DNA of 64,000 bases from Aphrocallistes beatrix (GCA_963281255.1 OY725503.1:2418001-2482000), one strand, 5' to 3'. Shown: positions 1 through 13,163, counted from the first letter of the stretch. Numbers and translations: made by a program. Notes: generated from the sequence alone by a model not told the origin.

Positions 1-841
1 GATGAATCAACATAATTAATTTAATATTAAGATATACATTTTTATGAGAATTGAAGGGAATTCCCGTCTGGAAATGACACGAAATGTTTCTAACGATTTT
101 TACACTTTGGCATTCATCATTTTAAATGATTGTTCTAGACAATAATCTCCGTGGTGAAATGGTATTCCTTTATATTCAGTAGTACATACCAGATACCTTT
201 ATGGTTGTCTGTGATGTGTAGCAATGTTACTTATATAAAGGAAGCCAGACAGCATACATACCATTTCTCCAGTGATTTATTTCGTCGTCAAGCTGTTTGA
301 GTCACATAATTGTATAAATAGTGTGTAAATTTTAACAAATCATTATGAATTAATATAACATCATACGATATCCACGATGTCTGTTGACAAGGAATCACAT
401 AAAAAGATTTATCTGACAACTCACAACTGTATCAACTAAAAGAAGGCGCACAGAAGGGATAACTCTCTCTCAACTTCAAATCGAAGACTATCAACCAATA
501 TATAATCGCATCGACTCGCAATCGATCCCTAAGTTTATTCATTAAAGAATATTTCCTTAGATGTTACACCATTGTAGGATATGGAATCTAAGTTAATAAA
601 TCAATCAATAGGTGAGCTTAAGTAAAGTTCTTATGAGCCTGAAGATACCACTGATTCTAGAATGGAACTACACATTCTGAACGTTGCTCCTGTAGACCGA
701 TATCTACATTCTAATCTGCAACATAACAAACTATGGAAGCTTTCAGGTATAGAAATCATAGTCATGTCGATAATGAAGACAACGGTAGGATATATTGCCT
801 TGGTAAATTCATCAACGATTCAGTACACATTAATATCTTTA
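1..841. other. No recognisable gene
   Basis: AT-rich sequence with short open frames only. I see no convincing coding, RNA or repeat structure before the C-family end that begins near 842. Confidence 0.5.
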
Positions 842-1058
842 CAATTAAAACTCGATTAATTTATATATATACAAGCGCTCTTCGCTTGCTTGCTCTGCGC
901 GGCTGGCAGACACATAGTGTCCGCCGGAGGCTCCCTTGCTAAGATCGATATCACTCGAAAAATTATCCAATTTTTAAATTTTTGATGCGTAATGATGAAG
1001 TCATAACACTGATGAGTCATCATTTTTGGATGAGAGTTGTATCATATATGAGATACAT

Positions 1059-1598
1059 GGGTGGGCTGAAAAGTTTTGAGAACTAATACTATTCTTGTAA
1101 GCTAGTCAACTTTTAACAGCATTAAATTAATGATTCATATGTGTTTAGTGATTCTAAACAATCGCAAGTATCTAAAGTTCTCCCAACAAGTGAAATTTTA
1201 CTTTTCTTTGTCAGGTAGTCAACTAAAAAGGATTTTTGAAAATTGAGCATCGTGTTGTGATCCTGTACACACATCTTGTGTCTCACAGGCCGGAATTAAA
1301 CATTACGGTTTCGAAGAACTCAAACATCCCCCACGCAGTCCAGATTTGGCTCCAAGTGACTGTACTTATTTGAAATTGAAATGTTACTTAAAGGAAACCC
1401 GAATTGAGGACGATGAGTCCTTGAGAACGGAGGTTGACACATGATTAAAGTCCAGTCAGAAAAGTTTTACTATTCTGGAAACCAGGCGTTAAAGTCTATA
1501 TGTACTCACTAAACACATATGGATCATTAATTTAATGCAGTTAAAAGTTGCCTAGCTTACAAAAATAGTATTAGTTCTCAAAACTTTTCAGCCCACCC
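1059..1598 (+). mobile_element. Deleted mariner element with both ends
   Basis: Inverted ends GGGTGGGCTGAAAAGTTTTG (left, 1059) and its complement (right, ending 1598) enclose 540 bp; the similarity runs about 100 bp into each side. A normal mariner is about 1.3 kb, so most of the transposase gene is missing. The interior retains the 3' part of the transposase on the + strand. Confidence 0.75.
1287..1443 (+). pseudogene. Mariner transposase C-terminal fragment
   Basis: The + strand frame reads HYGFEELKHPPRSPDLAPSD followed by a Leu/Lys-rich tail and then a stop. HPPxSPDLAPSD is the signature around the third catalytic aspartate of mariner D34D transposases. The N-terminal helix-turn-helix and the first two catalytic aspartates are absent, so this is a dead internal-deletion derivative that could move only in trans. 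Confidence 0.75.
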
Positions 1599-1867
1599 TT
1601 GTACTATGTTACTAGTAATATACATATTCTATTAAAATTTCAGCCTTCTATCACCTTTTAAATGGCTAAGTTAGAGCAGAAATGCTGAAATTTCTAATTC
1701 AAAAAAAGGTGACATTGACGTCATAATTCCATGATGAGTTGAAATTTTGGTCGGAAATCAGAACTTAGTGGAGCCATAACCAAAAGACTCTCACATGCCA
1801 AAAATCAGCTTTCTGTGCTTTGCGGTTTCTTCAATCAATTCGTTAGAGATATACTATGTCTGTAAAA

Positions 1868-2290
1868 AATTGATTAAAGAAACTGCTAGGCGTAGAAAGC
1901 TGATTAATGGCATGTGAGAGTCTTTTGGCTATGCCCCCACTAAGTTCTGACCTCAACCAAAAATGTTGAATCATCATGGAATTATGACGCCATTGTCACC
2001 TTTTTTCAATTAGAAATTTCAGTTTTTTGATCTTAACCATTTTAGGTGTTAGAAAGCTGAAGATTTAAATAGAATGTATATATTAATATATCTCACACAT
2101 GATGCAACTATCATCAAAAATGACGACTCATCACTTTGTTATGACGTCATCATTACGCTTCAAAAATTTAAAAATTGACATATTTGGAGATTTTTCGTGC
2201 GATATCGATTAAAACCGTAGACAGACGTATTAGAGATTTTATCTTCCTTTAATTAATTAATCAAAATGACCCGCCTCTGCATGGTAATGA
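1868..2290 (-). repeat. C-family repeat, inverted and truncated
   Basis: Begins AATTGATTAAAGAAACTG just after the previous C unit and runs in the opposite orientation, so the two form a tail-to-tail pair. CRE motif TGACGTCA is at 2142-2149. The GC-rich hairpin end is degenerate or lost near 2280, next to the E element. Confidence 0.7.
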
Positions 2291-2300
2291 CGCACAACTA

Positions 2301-3065
2301 CAGGGTGGCTTGTAAGTTCTGTCCCAAGCTTTATTAGGTATAAAATTTCTCAAACAATCTTAGTTATTATGGTCTTTAGAGATTGTAATTCGAATATTAT
2401 CATTGATTTTATAAGATTTTCGATTCTATGACTTAGAGATATGTTTTGTATGGTGAGTTTTTTGGAAAAAAAATGTGTCCTGGCACGTAGCGAAAATCGA
2501 GAATCCAGGCCACTGCTTCTGTAAAAAATGTCTCTAAAATCGATGTTCCATGACGATTTAGCACCAGATACCTTTCATTCACCATTGAAATATTTCACAA
2601 ATCCATTGCATTCATTATCAGAAACGAGATAAAGTTATTATTTCACGACTTCAAATTAGTTACATTTTGCAAAATCACCCAAATTTTTTTCACATCACCA
2701 AAAAATCTGATCCAAAATGTTCTCAATATAGTATACTGATCTAAACATTCTATATTTCTACAAATTTATAGTGTTCGAGGAAAATGTGTGAGCTAATTTT
2801 TCCTAGGATTTGAAGACTCTGGGAAGATAACTTGAAAAGCAGTGGGCCCTGATTCACGATTTTTGCTGCGTGCTAGGACACATTTTTTTTCTCAAAACTC
2901 ACCATACAAAACATATTTCTAAGTCAAAGAATCGAAAAATCTTTTTAAATCATTGAAAATAAATATTCGAATTGCAATATCTAAAGACCATAATAACTAA
3001 GATTGTTTGAGTTTAAGAAATTTTTTACCTAACAAAGCTTGGGACAGAACTTACAAGCCACCCTG
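2301..3065. mobile_element. E-family Tc1/mariner-type MITE
   Basis: A 765 bp palindromic element with ends CAGGGTGGCTTGTAAGTTCT and complement, each flanked by TA (2299-2300 and 3066-3067). The inverted similarity extends about 250 bp from each end. TA duplication and a CAGGGTGG terminus fit Tc1/mariner-type mobilisation. No coding capacity is visible. A half copy lies at 32059-32267. Confidence 0.8.
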
Positions 3066-3281
3066 TATATATTGATGACGAATTATTTCAAGAGTTTGGT
3101 GCAAAATATTGTGACGGATTGGATTACTACTTTCTAACTTATAATTCAGTTATACTATTAATTGAAGATTCTATAATACATTCATTCAATTGCAAACTAA
3201 ATGTTTTAATTATAGTTTATTTGAATATTAAACATCATTTTCAACTAAACATATTGTATAGGAAGGTATTTGTTATTGCAG

Positions 3282-4695
3282 GACTTGTTTGAAACCATGC
3301 AATCGAAAATCATCTTTACTGAAGGTTTACCGAATTCCATTCCTAAAGGTTTTGACTACCATGAACAGAAATATGGAACAATTTCAAGTACTCCCATTCC
3401 ATTATCTTTAGATGAATCTATTTCTACAGTATATGATAACCAACTGAAACACGGAATTGAATTGGCAGTTGAGATTGTACCTCATAAATTGTTTCGTGCT
3501 AATGGATATTCCTTGATATTCCCAAACCAGCACGGCAACTAAAGGAATTATTATCTACACTGAGAATGATGTAATTACCTTACCAGATCATCAGGGTGAG
3601 ACTACTAGCGTACATGCAATTTAACAAATGTAATGATACTACAATCAAATAAACTTGAATTCCTAACCTATTCGTTTAGCATGCAACCTGCACAGATCCT
3701 TGCAGTTGTACGGGAAGTTATGATGGCTCCTCAGACTTACTTCTAAACTTAAATAATCATTACTTTATTCACTATTCACTGTTATATGAATATAGTGAAT
3801 TAATGGCGAAGTCTAGGAACACACTTCAAGGTCTTATCAGGTATATTTTTGTCTGTTAGACTAGTGTAATATTTTTAAATTACTTTACTATTCAAAAGAT
3901 CATTATGTATTTTTTTAGAGCAAAGAAATGGAAATTCCTACGCTTAGGCAGACACGGAAAGATACATTATCACATTTTTTATCATGCATGGGACGCTTAT
4001 CTTTGCTTAATTAATATTGATTAACCGAAAGGATTCACATGCCCCATTTGTAAGGATTGTCCAGATGTAGTTATTTTCGATGGAGTAACTCTTGGCACTA
4101 TCAAGGAAGTTCCACTTTTCTCGATGCAGCTTTACAAAAATCAACTGATACCACATGTTCCTCAAGTACTCCGTACATTTATTCCATCCAAAACGAAACT
4201 GCAGGAAATTTTAGGATATTTAGAAAATGGGCCCCCAATACGTGTATTTTCTGATTTTGTGCAGTCTCTTGAAATTCCTCATTTGGCTAATTATGTATAT
4301 CGAAACAGGCAGTATTGTAGATGATGCCAATGTTGTCGTTGGGGACAGCCATATCAAAGATGTTATCTACTATTTCACTAGAAACTATCCAATTTCAGGA
4401 ATACTCCAATTTTCCAAGCTAGAACAAGAACTTAAAGGAAAATGTATTCTAGAAAGTGATAATGTTGGAATTTTCCGTAAAATGTACACTCTTAGCAGAT
4501 TATGTCTATCTTTGGAATGTACGAAGAAAACAGACTCTGTAGGCAATGTACTTCTGGCATTACATCCAAACGTTTGCTCTTTAGTACTTGGATAATGGAG
4601 CATCGAGAAATATTATTTGCAACACCAACAAGAAAATTTGCACCTTTCAAGCTAAATAGTTCAGTAGATTTCTCAGTATTTTTCAGCATTTGAAA
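3282..4695 (+). pseudogene. Broken two-exon gene, transposase-like CxC/DGVTLG family
   Basis: I do not recognise a named gene. A first exon appears to start after an acceptor (TTATTGCAG, 3281) and reads GLPNSIPKGFDYHEQKYGTI and onward; after one frame slip near 3515-3525 it runs to a donor G|GTGAGA at about 3594. A second exon after an AG at 4031 joins in phase to give a Cys cluster (CPICKDCPDVVIFDGVTLGT) and about 90 further residues. A second frame slip near 4310 leads into VDDANVVVGDSHIKDVIYYF, and a third segment follows near 4580. The Cys cluster plus DGVTLG resembles a transposase-derived family seen in cnidarians and sponges (KDZ/HMGXB3-like, from memory). The splice phase match supports a once-real gene; the frame breaks suggest it is dead. 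Family assignment is tentative. Confidence 0.45.
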
Positions 4696-4699
4696 CCCA

Positions 4700-5066
4700 G
4701 CACAAGTAAGTTATATTTGACTTCTACGAACATGGAATAAGAACAATCCAAATTAATCGTTTTATTTTCATAACAATATTACAAACATCCTTTAGATTAC
4801 CATACTATGAAGAAGATAAAAGCCCGGTGATAAGAGGAAACTGCACAAAGAGGTTTCCCAAAACCCTACATTGTCACCGGGAATGATCATGATGAATTGC
4901 CAAACATCTATTTGTTATGGATTTCATATTTTAAGGACAAAAGAACTGATCCATTCTTCATCTCCTACTCACTAACTTCCGCATCCAACCTCGGGTAATA
5001 ATATATGACAATGCATGCAACCTCCATAGAATATGTATCATTAGGTAAGTAGTACAGCCATTTTAA
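4700..5066. other. No feature seen
   Basis: AT-rich spacer between the broken gene and A1. No coding or repeat structure was identified. Confidence 0.4.
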
Positions 5067-7015
5067 TTAAGGATACCGCCCTCGAAAAATCTTGCCTGGC
5101 GTAAAAAAAAACTGAAAAATATTTTATTGCTAATTTGATTGTATTACTGATCGGTCTACCATCTGATAGCACTATTTGGACGGCATTTTTTTGTATTTTT
5201 TGCGAAATAACCCCCTAAAGTTTAGCGCTAATAAAAATTGAAAAATTATTAGAGGATTTTGACTCATTTACCAATTAGTTTTTAACTTATTTGATATTTT
5301 TTAAATGATATGAACCTTAACATTGTATTAGCACCTTTGGAGATTATAAAACACAAAGATTTAAAAGAATGGGCAAATAAAATCCAAACAAAATAGCTCT
5401 ATAAGGGAGTTCATTTATATAATCCTCGGGAAATCGCAAGTTTGATCTCAGATATTTAGCGATCACTGGGTCAGAAATAAAATTCTGATCGTTTCAAAAA
5501 AAAATTTGTTCGGATCCGACCATTTGTTCTTGAGATATCGCATATTATAGGTAAAGTTCGGCCATAATATCCCTCTAAGGTCCCGAAAGAGGCTGATGTC
5601 ATATCTTAAAAACTATTGTAGATATATCATATATTATATCCTTAAATAAAAGGATATATGCGAAAATATATAGGTTCCTCGAACATTCCTTCGTCAAAAA
5701 ATAAATAATTCTCGACTTATCATTGATTTAATTGTAATACAAATTCTATGGAGAACTTTGAATCTATTAGAAAATGGCGAATCTAATCATTAAATATGTG
5801 TCCAAATTTAGCTATTATGCTAAATAGTGAATACAATTGCCGTTAATAATATGTACAGAAAAATTGGAGAACTTTTGATAATTATTTTGAAAGTTCTGGC
5901 CTTGGACCTCGCAGATTCGGTCAAAAACCCCCATTTAGGGTCCAAAAAGAGATATCTCTCTATCTTTGTAAATACAAGTCCAAATTCTTAGTTCTCACTT
6001 CCTAATATACTTTTTACGAGTGTACATATATGATTCTTTGATAATAATTGCACTACACCCCATGGAATGTTAAGTTTTAGATTTTTGTCTTATGATGACG
6101 TAGCATTTTTCGAAAATCCTAACTTCGAAACTAAAAGTCGTAGACTTTCGCTCTAACTTCCTAATATATTTTTTGGAAGCTCTTTATTCATTCTAAACTG
6201 ATAGATTATACTTCGCAGTGCCAGGAATATGAAATATTATCTACAATTATCTCAAAATATTCGGAGTTAGGGGCCTCAAGGGAATTTGTGGATTTTCAGG
6301 GTACTTTTGCTATTTTTAGTAAATATTTGGCTTTAATATACCTAAATCAGCAGTATGGATGCGAATAAATGTCTGTGGATGCTTATGTGCATTATTAATA
6401 ACTCATTTTAAATTCTTCTTAACACCTAAACTTAAAATCTCTATATCTCGGGACTTTAAAATTTCAAAATTGACCGTCTTTACAGAATTATTTCTCAAAT
6501 TTCGTTTGAGATAGAAGTTTGAAAATTTCAAGAGTTGTTTCATATCATTAGGCGATGAACGTAGGACCACCATTTTTTGGATATATTCTAACTCGGTGAT
6601 TTTATTCATGATTTCCCCAAAAAAACAGACATTTTTCGCCCTTTTTTGGCCCTTTTTTTTCGGACACCGATAAAATTTACAATATTTGTCATTTTAACTT
6701 TCTTCTGGTCCTATGAAGTTGCAAATATGGTAGACTATCTATGATTCGATTTTGGAAGCGTTTGATTCCTTGGTATGTCCTAAACAATTCATTGAGTGCC
6801 TAAATTTCTACCATTAAGATGTGCTAGCGGAAAATTAAAAAAACAGACTTTGAGACACTGTATCTCAAAATCTAGAAATGAGAATCAAAAACGGTTTGGA
6901 ATGTGCCAGTATTTCTTGATGGAGATACCTCCCCACGCTTAACATCTCTTATAGCTCTACTTTCATCGTATGCTGTAATGCAAATCATATGTTTTTTCGA
7001 GGGCGGTATCCTTAA
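5067..7015 (+). mobile_element. A-family TTAA element, copy A1
   Basis: A 1949 bp element counted with both TTAA sites. Ends are GGATACCGCCCTCGAAAAA and its complement. It matches A5 in the same orientation and A2/A3 inverted, at near identity. No transposase is encoded. A 68-codon open frame lies at 6403-6609 on the minus strand (MNKITELEYIQKMVVLRSSP at the start) and is also open in A2, A3 and A5, but the substitution pattern gives no sign of protein constraint. TTAA flanks suggest movement by a piggyBac-type transposase; this is inference, because the ends do not begin with the usual CCC of piggyBac. Confidence 0.85.
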
Positions 7016-8452
7016 TAAGAGAAAGATGCGGAACCACGTAAGCCAAATTTATGTTTTAGAGATTCCAGGGCATTTCAACACACTAGTTTCCTTGTTGATC
7101 GAATCCACTCTCAAAATAATCAATGCACTTCCTTATATTCGATGAGATACATCACATATGACAAACTAAATCGGATATATTCAAGTGTGTGAACAGAAAT
7201 TTTTCTATTGTTAGGAGAATTTAACACAAATAGCCTACATGCACTTCCTTCAATAATTAATCAAGACTTCAAGAAGATATTAAGTTACACTGACACATAA
7301 ATAATATTCAATTTCTCTATCAATTATATGTCTAATTGGCATGAAGCTTTCCCAAGTCGTACAACATAATTGAAACGTGTTTTAAGAATGCGATAATAGT
7401 GATATATATTGAGAATGCACGTATATAAATATCAAATGATGATTCATTTGCACCTGTAACATGTAAAACTAGATTCTGTATCATTTTCTTGTGCTACACA
7501 TGACCTATGGTACACGGTCTGACATTTCAAGCACTTTAAAGCATGCTCGAATACAACTTTGGGGAGTCTGCAAACACATACTAATGGAATAGAGATATGA
7601 GTAGTTCTCCTCTTCAGAGCAGTCTTTACTTAAGTGCTTGGGAATTGATAAGGTGCATCGCTACAAAGCACTCTTTCAAATGCACACTCATTCTATTTTG
7701 GCGCCACTTCACTTGGGTTGATTTCCACCGATAGCTAGGATTATACATACTGCTGCTGCGAACAAACCGCATTCCGAACCACCTTGTTGTTAGATTGCTT
7801 CTAAGTTTAAGATCACTGATTTACATAATAACGGAAAATAATCAAAATGCTTCAGGTAAATCGCACAAAGTTTTGATTAAATAAATCGTCTTTCTTGGCT
7901 TAGAATCGTGTCTTGTAATCCTCTCAAGTGAAGGAACTGGTTTAACATCAAGAACTAAAACGTTATCAGTTGTTACGAAGAACTGAATTTAGTAACGAAT
8001 CGTAATGATATAACATCTACACTAAATGCATTCATTGTTATTGTATAAAGGGATTATGGGATCTGAAGTGCGATCGAGTTGCTGAGGGGTATTTTCTGTA
8101 GTTGTGATAATGTCTAAATGTATCGTTTGTTACTAATTATTTAATCAAACTATTGAATAACACTAACTCTTTTAGACTTGAACTGGTGCAAATGAATGAA
8201 TATTTCAGAATTTAGAAATTTGTGAATATTACCCAGTGCCAATCAGATTGAGAGCGAAAAAAATTCTTAATGGAATGTATACCTATTCAAGTGCCTCATT
8301 CAACCTAGATCATTCTAAACCAAAGGCTACTAATCACTAAAGGCCTTTTTGGACCAAGAACTGCACCAATATCCCTTGAAAACGCATAATTTGATACTCA
8401 AATCTTCAAACTAATCGCCTTAAATACAAAATAAGGTACGTATAATAATATT
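7016..8452. other. No gene recognised
   Basis: About 1.4 kb of unique-looking AT-rich sequence between A1 and the exon on the minus strand. Possible 3' flank or intron of the neighbouring gene; nothing specific is visible. Confidence 0.4.
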
Positions 8453-8458
8453 TTTATT
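8453..8458 (-). terminator. Polyadenylation signal AATAAA
   Basis: TTTATT on the + strand, i.e. AATAAA on the minus strand, about 25 nt after the stop codon of the 8483-8875 open frame. The close spacing supports a genuine 3' end of a transcript. Confidence 0.4.
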
Positions 8459-8482
8459 ATAATTTTACCTTGTGAATGACTA

Positions 8483-8875
8483 TCATAACTGGTGTATCAA
8501 GTATCTGAGGAAGGGGAATACTTCGGAGATGGTAGTGGATCTATATGAGACAGGGCTTAAAACTGAAGGGAGAGTATCATCATCAGCGAACTCTAGACCG
8601 ATCCGCTCTGGTATGGACACATCAGAAGGGACAGGTTCTTCACACTCTGATGTGACAATTTCATCTAGGGTTGTTTCTATTTTTCTCTCTGGAGCTGGGA
8701 TGCTCCTTAGTGACCTATCTCGACAGTCAACCGGATTTATTATTCCATTCTCGCTATAATTAGATGCCTCAAGCACTGCTGTTAAGGACTTGCGACTACT
8801 CGCCCGAACGTTATTGAAAGGGTGTTTCTTTGGCCACCATTCGGGATTCAGATTGCTGTCGCTCCAGAAATCCAT
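8483..8875 (-). CDS. Candidate 3'-terminal exon, unknown protein
   Basis: A 130-codon open frame beginning MDFWSDSNLNPEWWPKKHPF and ending FPFLRYLIHQL. Its composition is protein-like: mixed, acidic, Ser/Pro-rich, without the Ile/Tyr/Lys bias of random AT-rich frames. On the minus strand the ATG is immediately preceded by a polypyrimidine tract and AG (TTTTTTCTAG), so the true reading may enter from an upstream exon rather than start at this Met. A polyadenylation signal follows the stop. The WWP...PF.NVR pattern is loosely like motifs in some DNA-binding proteins, but I cannot assign a family. No repeat copy of it occurs in the window, which favours a host gene over a transposon. Confidence 0.4.
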   Translation of the reverse strand: MDFWSDSNLNPEWWPKKHPFNNVRASSRKSLTAVLEASNYSENGIINPVDCRDRSLRSIPAPERKIETTLDEIVTSECEEPVPSDVSIPERIGLEFADDDTLPSVLSPVSYRSTTISEVFPFLRYLIHQL

Positions 8876-9837
8876 CGTCCTAGAAAAAATTCTAAATCAC
8901 GGAGAACACAAAATAGTTATGTGTGTTGGTATTTCCTGAAATTCGTGAAAAAATCACCCTGTACTTGTAAATTGTAAAATTGCTAGTAAATCAAGTTACC
9001 ATTGATCTAAATCCAGGTTTAGGTTGTGTTGACTTGTGGAAAGAAGATATCAGAGATTGCCATATTTCATTTTGATGTTTCTCGGCAAAATTCTTGAATG
9101 GTTGGGCTCCTATTATAGTCAATTTGCCTGTGCATGTGAAAGTAGCATCGATGGACTCTCATGTGGTCTTTGTGAATGTGTCAAGAGCATTTTGAAGATA
9201 CTGACGAGCATTTTCGTAAGTAACTCTTGGCATTAATTATCCAAAACAATCAAAGAGAAGGGGTACTGTGATCTGAAATAAAACTACATAAATTATGAAG
9301 AGAATAATCCCTAATTTATTGGACAATTAATTTAAATCTTGGGGTTACAGCAACCAACATTTTTCAACTTGGGAGGCATATTATCAGATCAACAAGTCAG
9401 ATCATGATCTAGGTACTATTTGTTATATGCTAAAAGGACAAAAAAGTCAATACATTCATTAGTGTTATTCTAATTCATTGAATTGCAATTTCTTACATAT
9501 TGTCGAACATCTTCGTGAATGCCAATCTAGTCGTATTTGTTACGAATGCCATTAATAGTGGCATTGATACCAGCATGAGTATCATAGTAGAAGCTGATGA
9601 TATCACTGATTTCGGATTCAAGTGGAATCACAAGGTATTTCACGACTCATTCTTCTTCACACTCTAAAATATGGACAGTAAAATGAATGGATACATACGA
9701 TTTGCACGGTTAGTAAAATATTCCACCAGCACATAGTAAAATTGAAAAACATTGAAGCGAAAATATTGGTTTCCAAGTTCAATAATAGCAAAGGTTTGGT
9801 AAAAGCTAGTTTGAAGAATCCTTGATCTTCAGAGGAA
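8876..9837. other. Possible intron or intergenic spacer
   Basis: If the 8483-8875 exon is real, this would be the upstream intron on the minus strand. A 66-codon open frame on the + strand at 9036-9236 is not supported by any recognised motif. Confidence 0.3.
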
Positions 9838-10440
9838 TGACATTAGTCAAGAAAAAAACATCGTTATCTGCATCTATAATTCTTGAGTTTTGTTAGAACA
9901 AAAATAGGAAGGCCTTATTAAAAAAATATTAAAATCTTCATTGGAATGTCTATGCATTCCTCAGTTGCTATGGAAAAAAAAATTGATTGTTTAAGCCATA
10001 TCTCAAAATGTATAGATCGTAGACACTAAGAGATAATACCATTCAATCCAAATATATCACTTCCTATATGATAATAATACTGTTCCCTTGTCTATTTTCT
10101 ATATTTTCTGAGTTATCTAGGATTTTATCACCATCTATGGAGAAGTACGTAATGAGATTTGACAAAATCCTAGATGACTCAGAAAATAAGAAAATAGATA
10201 CGGGAACAGTATTACTATCATATAGGAAGTGATAGTTTGCGGATTAGATGCTATAATTTCTTAGTGTCTAAAAATCTATACATTTAGAGATATGGCTTAA
10301 ACATTCAATATTTTACTCCATAGCAACTGAGGAATGCATAGACATTCCAATTATGATATTCAGATTTTTTGAATTAAGGCCTTCCTATTGTTGTTCTATG
10401 AAATATCAAGCATTAAAAATGCAGGCAACGATGTTTTAAA
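9838..10440. repeat. L palindrome, about 600 bp
   Basis: Two arms of about 280 bp meet near 10138. Matching pairs include TAGGAAGGCCTTA (about 9908) with TAAGGCCTTCCTA (about 10375), TCTATGCATTCCTCAGTTGC (9949) with its complement near 10330, and GATAATAATACTGTTCCC (about 10070) with its complement near 10200. No coding content. Foldback or MITE-like; the exact ends are uncertain and no target duplication was resolved. Confidence 0.65.
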
Positions 10441-11254
10441 TGAACTAGAACAACAGCATTTTTCGCTCTAAAAAGAACCTATTGCACAATCAAATAATGA
10501 CATATCGAATTTTTGACAGCTGAATTGGATACTCTGATATAATATTTGTATATGGTAATAATATATTTCAAAGATCTATCGTATACAGTTTTTGATTTAT
10601 CAGTCTAATTATATTTTGACTGTGTTAAAACTTGCCTCTTCGTTTTATGGCCTTCTCGGTGACTTATATAGCCGTATATTAGGTAGGCCATGATGCACTC
10701 AAAAAGCTTGCAAATACATTTTCTAGATGCTTTAAGAAACTGCACATAATTAATGTTCAGAAAAATATAATTCAGAGCACTGAAATTTAGACTCAATTTC
10801 CTGGACTAAGCTTTAAAATTAAAAGACGTTATCCATAGCATACTAAAGATAAAGCATGTCAACATACTCTTGCCATGGATGAAAAAGAGAGAAATAAGAG
10901 AGAAATACATATTACTTTCAAAAATACCAATTACGGTTCTACTTCAAATTTTAATTAAAACCATAATTATTGTTACTGAGAGTGATATAAGCATTTCGCA
11001 TTTTTTTCCTTTCATGGTGAGAGCCTGTTGGCGAAATTATCTCTAGTAGACTATTCATTATCTTATGAAATCCTGAGATAACACTGTCCAACAAATTTGA
11101 AAAAAAAATGTTTCTTGAATGCCATGTAGTACATTATATGCTTTCGACTACGTATGCTGATTCCGAATATATAATATTTTTCTCTATCTGGCAAGAATTT
11201 TGAAAAATCAGCTATATCATGTTTTGCTAATTTAGAATAATATCTATAGATACC
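10441..11254. other. No gene recognised
   Basis: AT-rich sequence without a supported coding frame, bounded by the L palindrome and the composite C element. Confidence 0.4.
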
Positions 11255-11790
11255 CTTACTATTAAAACTCGATTAATATTTATATATATATATATATATA
11301 CAAGCGCGCTTCGCTTGCTTGCGCTGCGCGGCTGGCGGACACTTTGTGTCCGCCGGAGGGTCCGTTCGGTCGCCTGTGGTCATAATTGATTAATTATATG
11401 GGAGATAACATCTCTAAATACGCCTCTCCTACTATTATAATCGATATCGCACGAAAAAGCACCGAATTTGTCAATTTTAAAAATTTTTGATGAGTAATGA
11501 TGACGTCATCACAGAGTGATGAGTCTTCATTTCTTTATAATAGTCGCATCATATGTGAGGTATGTTAGTATACAGGTTCTATTAAAATTTCAGCCTTCTA
11601 TCTTCTATAATGGCGGAGTTATGCTCGAATAACTCTGTAGCTTAACTTTTAAAAATGTGACATGACGTAATAATTCCATGATGAGTCGACATTTTGCTCT
11701 GAGCTCAGAACTTCCTGGAGCCATAGCCAAAAGACTCCCACATGCTAAAAATTAGCTTTCTATGACCGGCAGTTTCTTCAATCAATTCGT

Positions 11791-11796
<6 letters not shown>

Positions 11797-11868
<72 letters not shown>
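11797..11868. repeat. (TA)n microsatellite
   Basis: About 36 uninterrupted TA dinucleotides between C units 1 and 2. The Ile-Tyr runs of open frames here are artefacts of this repeat. Confidence 0.95.
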
Positions 11869-11870
<2 letters not shown>

Positions 11871-12357
11871 AGCGCGCTCGCTTGCTTGCGCTGCGCGGCT
11901 GGCGGACACTTAGTGTCCGCCGGAGGCTCCCTTCGGTCGCCTGTAGGTGACATTGGTTAATTATAAGGGAGATATCATCTCTAAATATGTCCATCTTAGT
12001 TATAAAATCGATATCACTCGAAAAAACACCAAATTTGTCAATTTTTAAAATTTTGATGAGTAATGATGACGTCATAGCAAAGTGATGAGTCATCATTTTT
12101 TGATGATAGTTGCATCATATGTGAGATGTGTTAGTATACATATTCTATTAAAATTTCAGCCTTCTATCTCCTATAATGGCTGAGTTATGCCCGAATAACT
12201 GTGTTGCTTAACTTTTAAAAATGTGACAATGACGTCATAATTCCATGATGAGTAGACATTTTGGTCTGAGTTCAGAACTTACTGGAGCCATAGCCAAGAG
12301 ACTCCCTCATCCCAAAAATCAGCTTTCTATGACCGGCAGTTTCTTCAATCAATTCGT

Positions 12358-12360
<3 letters not shown>

Positions 12361-12427
<67 letters not shown>

Positions 12428-12434
12428 TATATAC
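12361..12434. repeat. (TA)n microsatellite
   Basis: About 37 TA dinucleotides, one interrupted (ACATAT), between C units 2 and 3. Confidence 0.95.
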
Positions 12435-13163
12435 AAGCGCGCTTCGCTTGCTTTCGCAGCGCGGCTTGCGGACACTTAGTGTCCGCAGAGTCGCCCTGTG
12501 GGCGCCTGGATTTACTCATTCTAAACTATTTTTGGATTTTTTCCTTTATATATATATATTGTAAACAAAGGTCAACGAATAATTTTTCATATGGATCCGA
12601 AAATATGATATTCGAAATCTACACCCCTGAAAACCCCATGTCAACCGTTGAAAGCTAGTTTCTAACCTATTTTTGTAATTTGTTTACTTTATGTATCTAT
12701 TGTAAACAAAGTAAACAAATAATTTATCATATCGATCTGAAAATATGATATTCGAAATCTACACCCCTAAAAACCCCTTGTCAACCGTTGGAAGCTAGTT
12801 TCTAGCATAATTTTCAAAATTCGTCAAATCGTGTGAAAATATGTATATAAAGGTGTGAAAATATACAAATAACATTTTTAACTGCCATACACTATAATAT
12901 ATAATTGAGACATTCATATAAGTTATTGTTTGAAGTATTGATTACAATTACAGCCTACAATATTGTCGTATAATGATTTCTATTGTGAGAGTGAAGCCGT
13001 ACATAGTATTGTATAGAAAAGTTGTGAAAAATTGTTTTTCATTTTTTTTGCAGAGGTGTGAAAATTTCGCTTAGATCTTAGAACTTAATCGTAGATTCAT
13101 CATTTGAAACCTACATGCCAATTTTCGTATCTCTACGACTTGCCAATTCTTCAATTAATTCGG

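Larger units (their letters stand above)
842..1856 (+). repeat. C-family repeat, split by a mariner relic
   Basis: Starts with the family end (AATTAAAACTCGATTAAT), a short TA run, then the GC-rich block containing the hairpin GACAC/GTGTC at about 907-922. The unit continues to about 1058, is interrupted by the mariner relic 1059-1598, and resumes to the typical inner end TCAATCAATTCGTTA at about 1834. A TGACGTCA motif lies at 1716-1723. The interruption dates the mariner insertion after the C insertion. Confidence 0.75.

Noticed and set aside
11705-12658. Open frames with long Ile-Tyr runs
   Set aside because: They are translations of TA microsatellites between C units and have no independent protein character.
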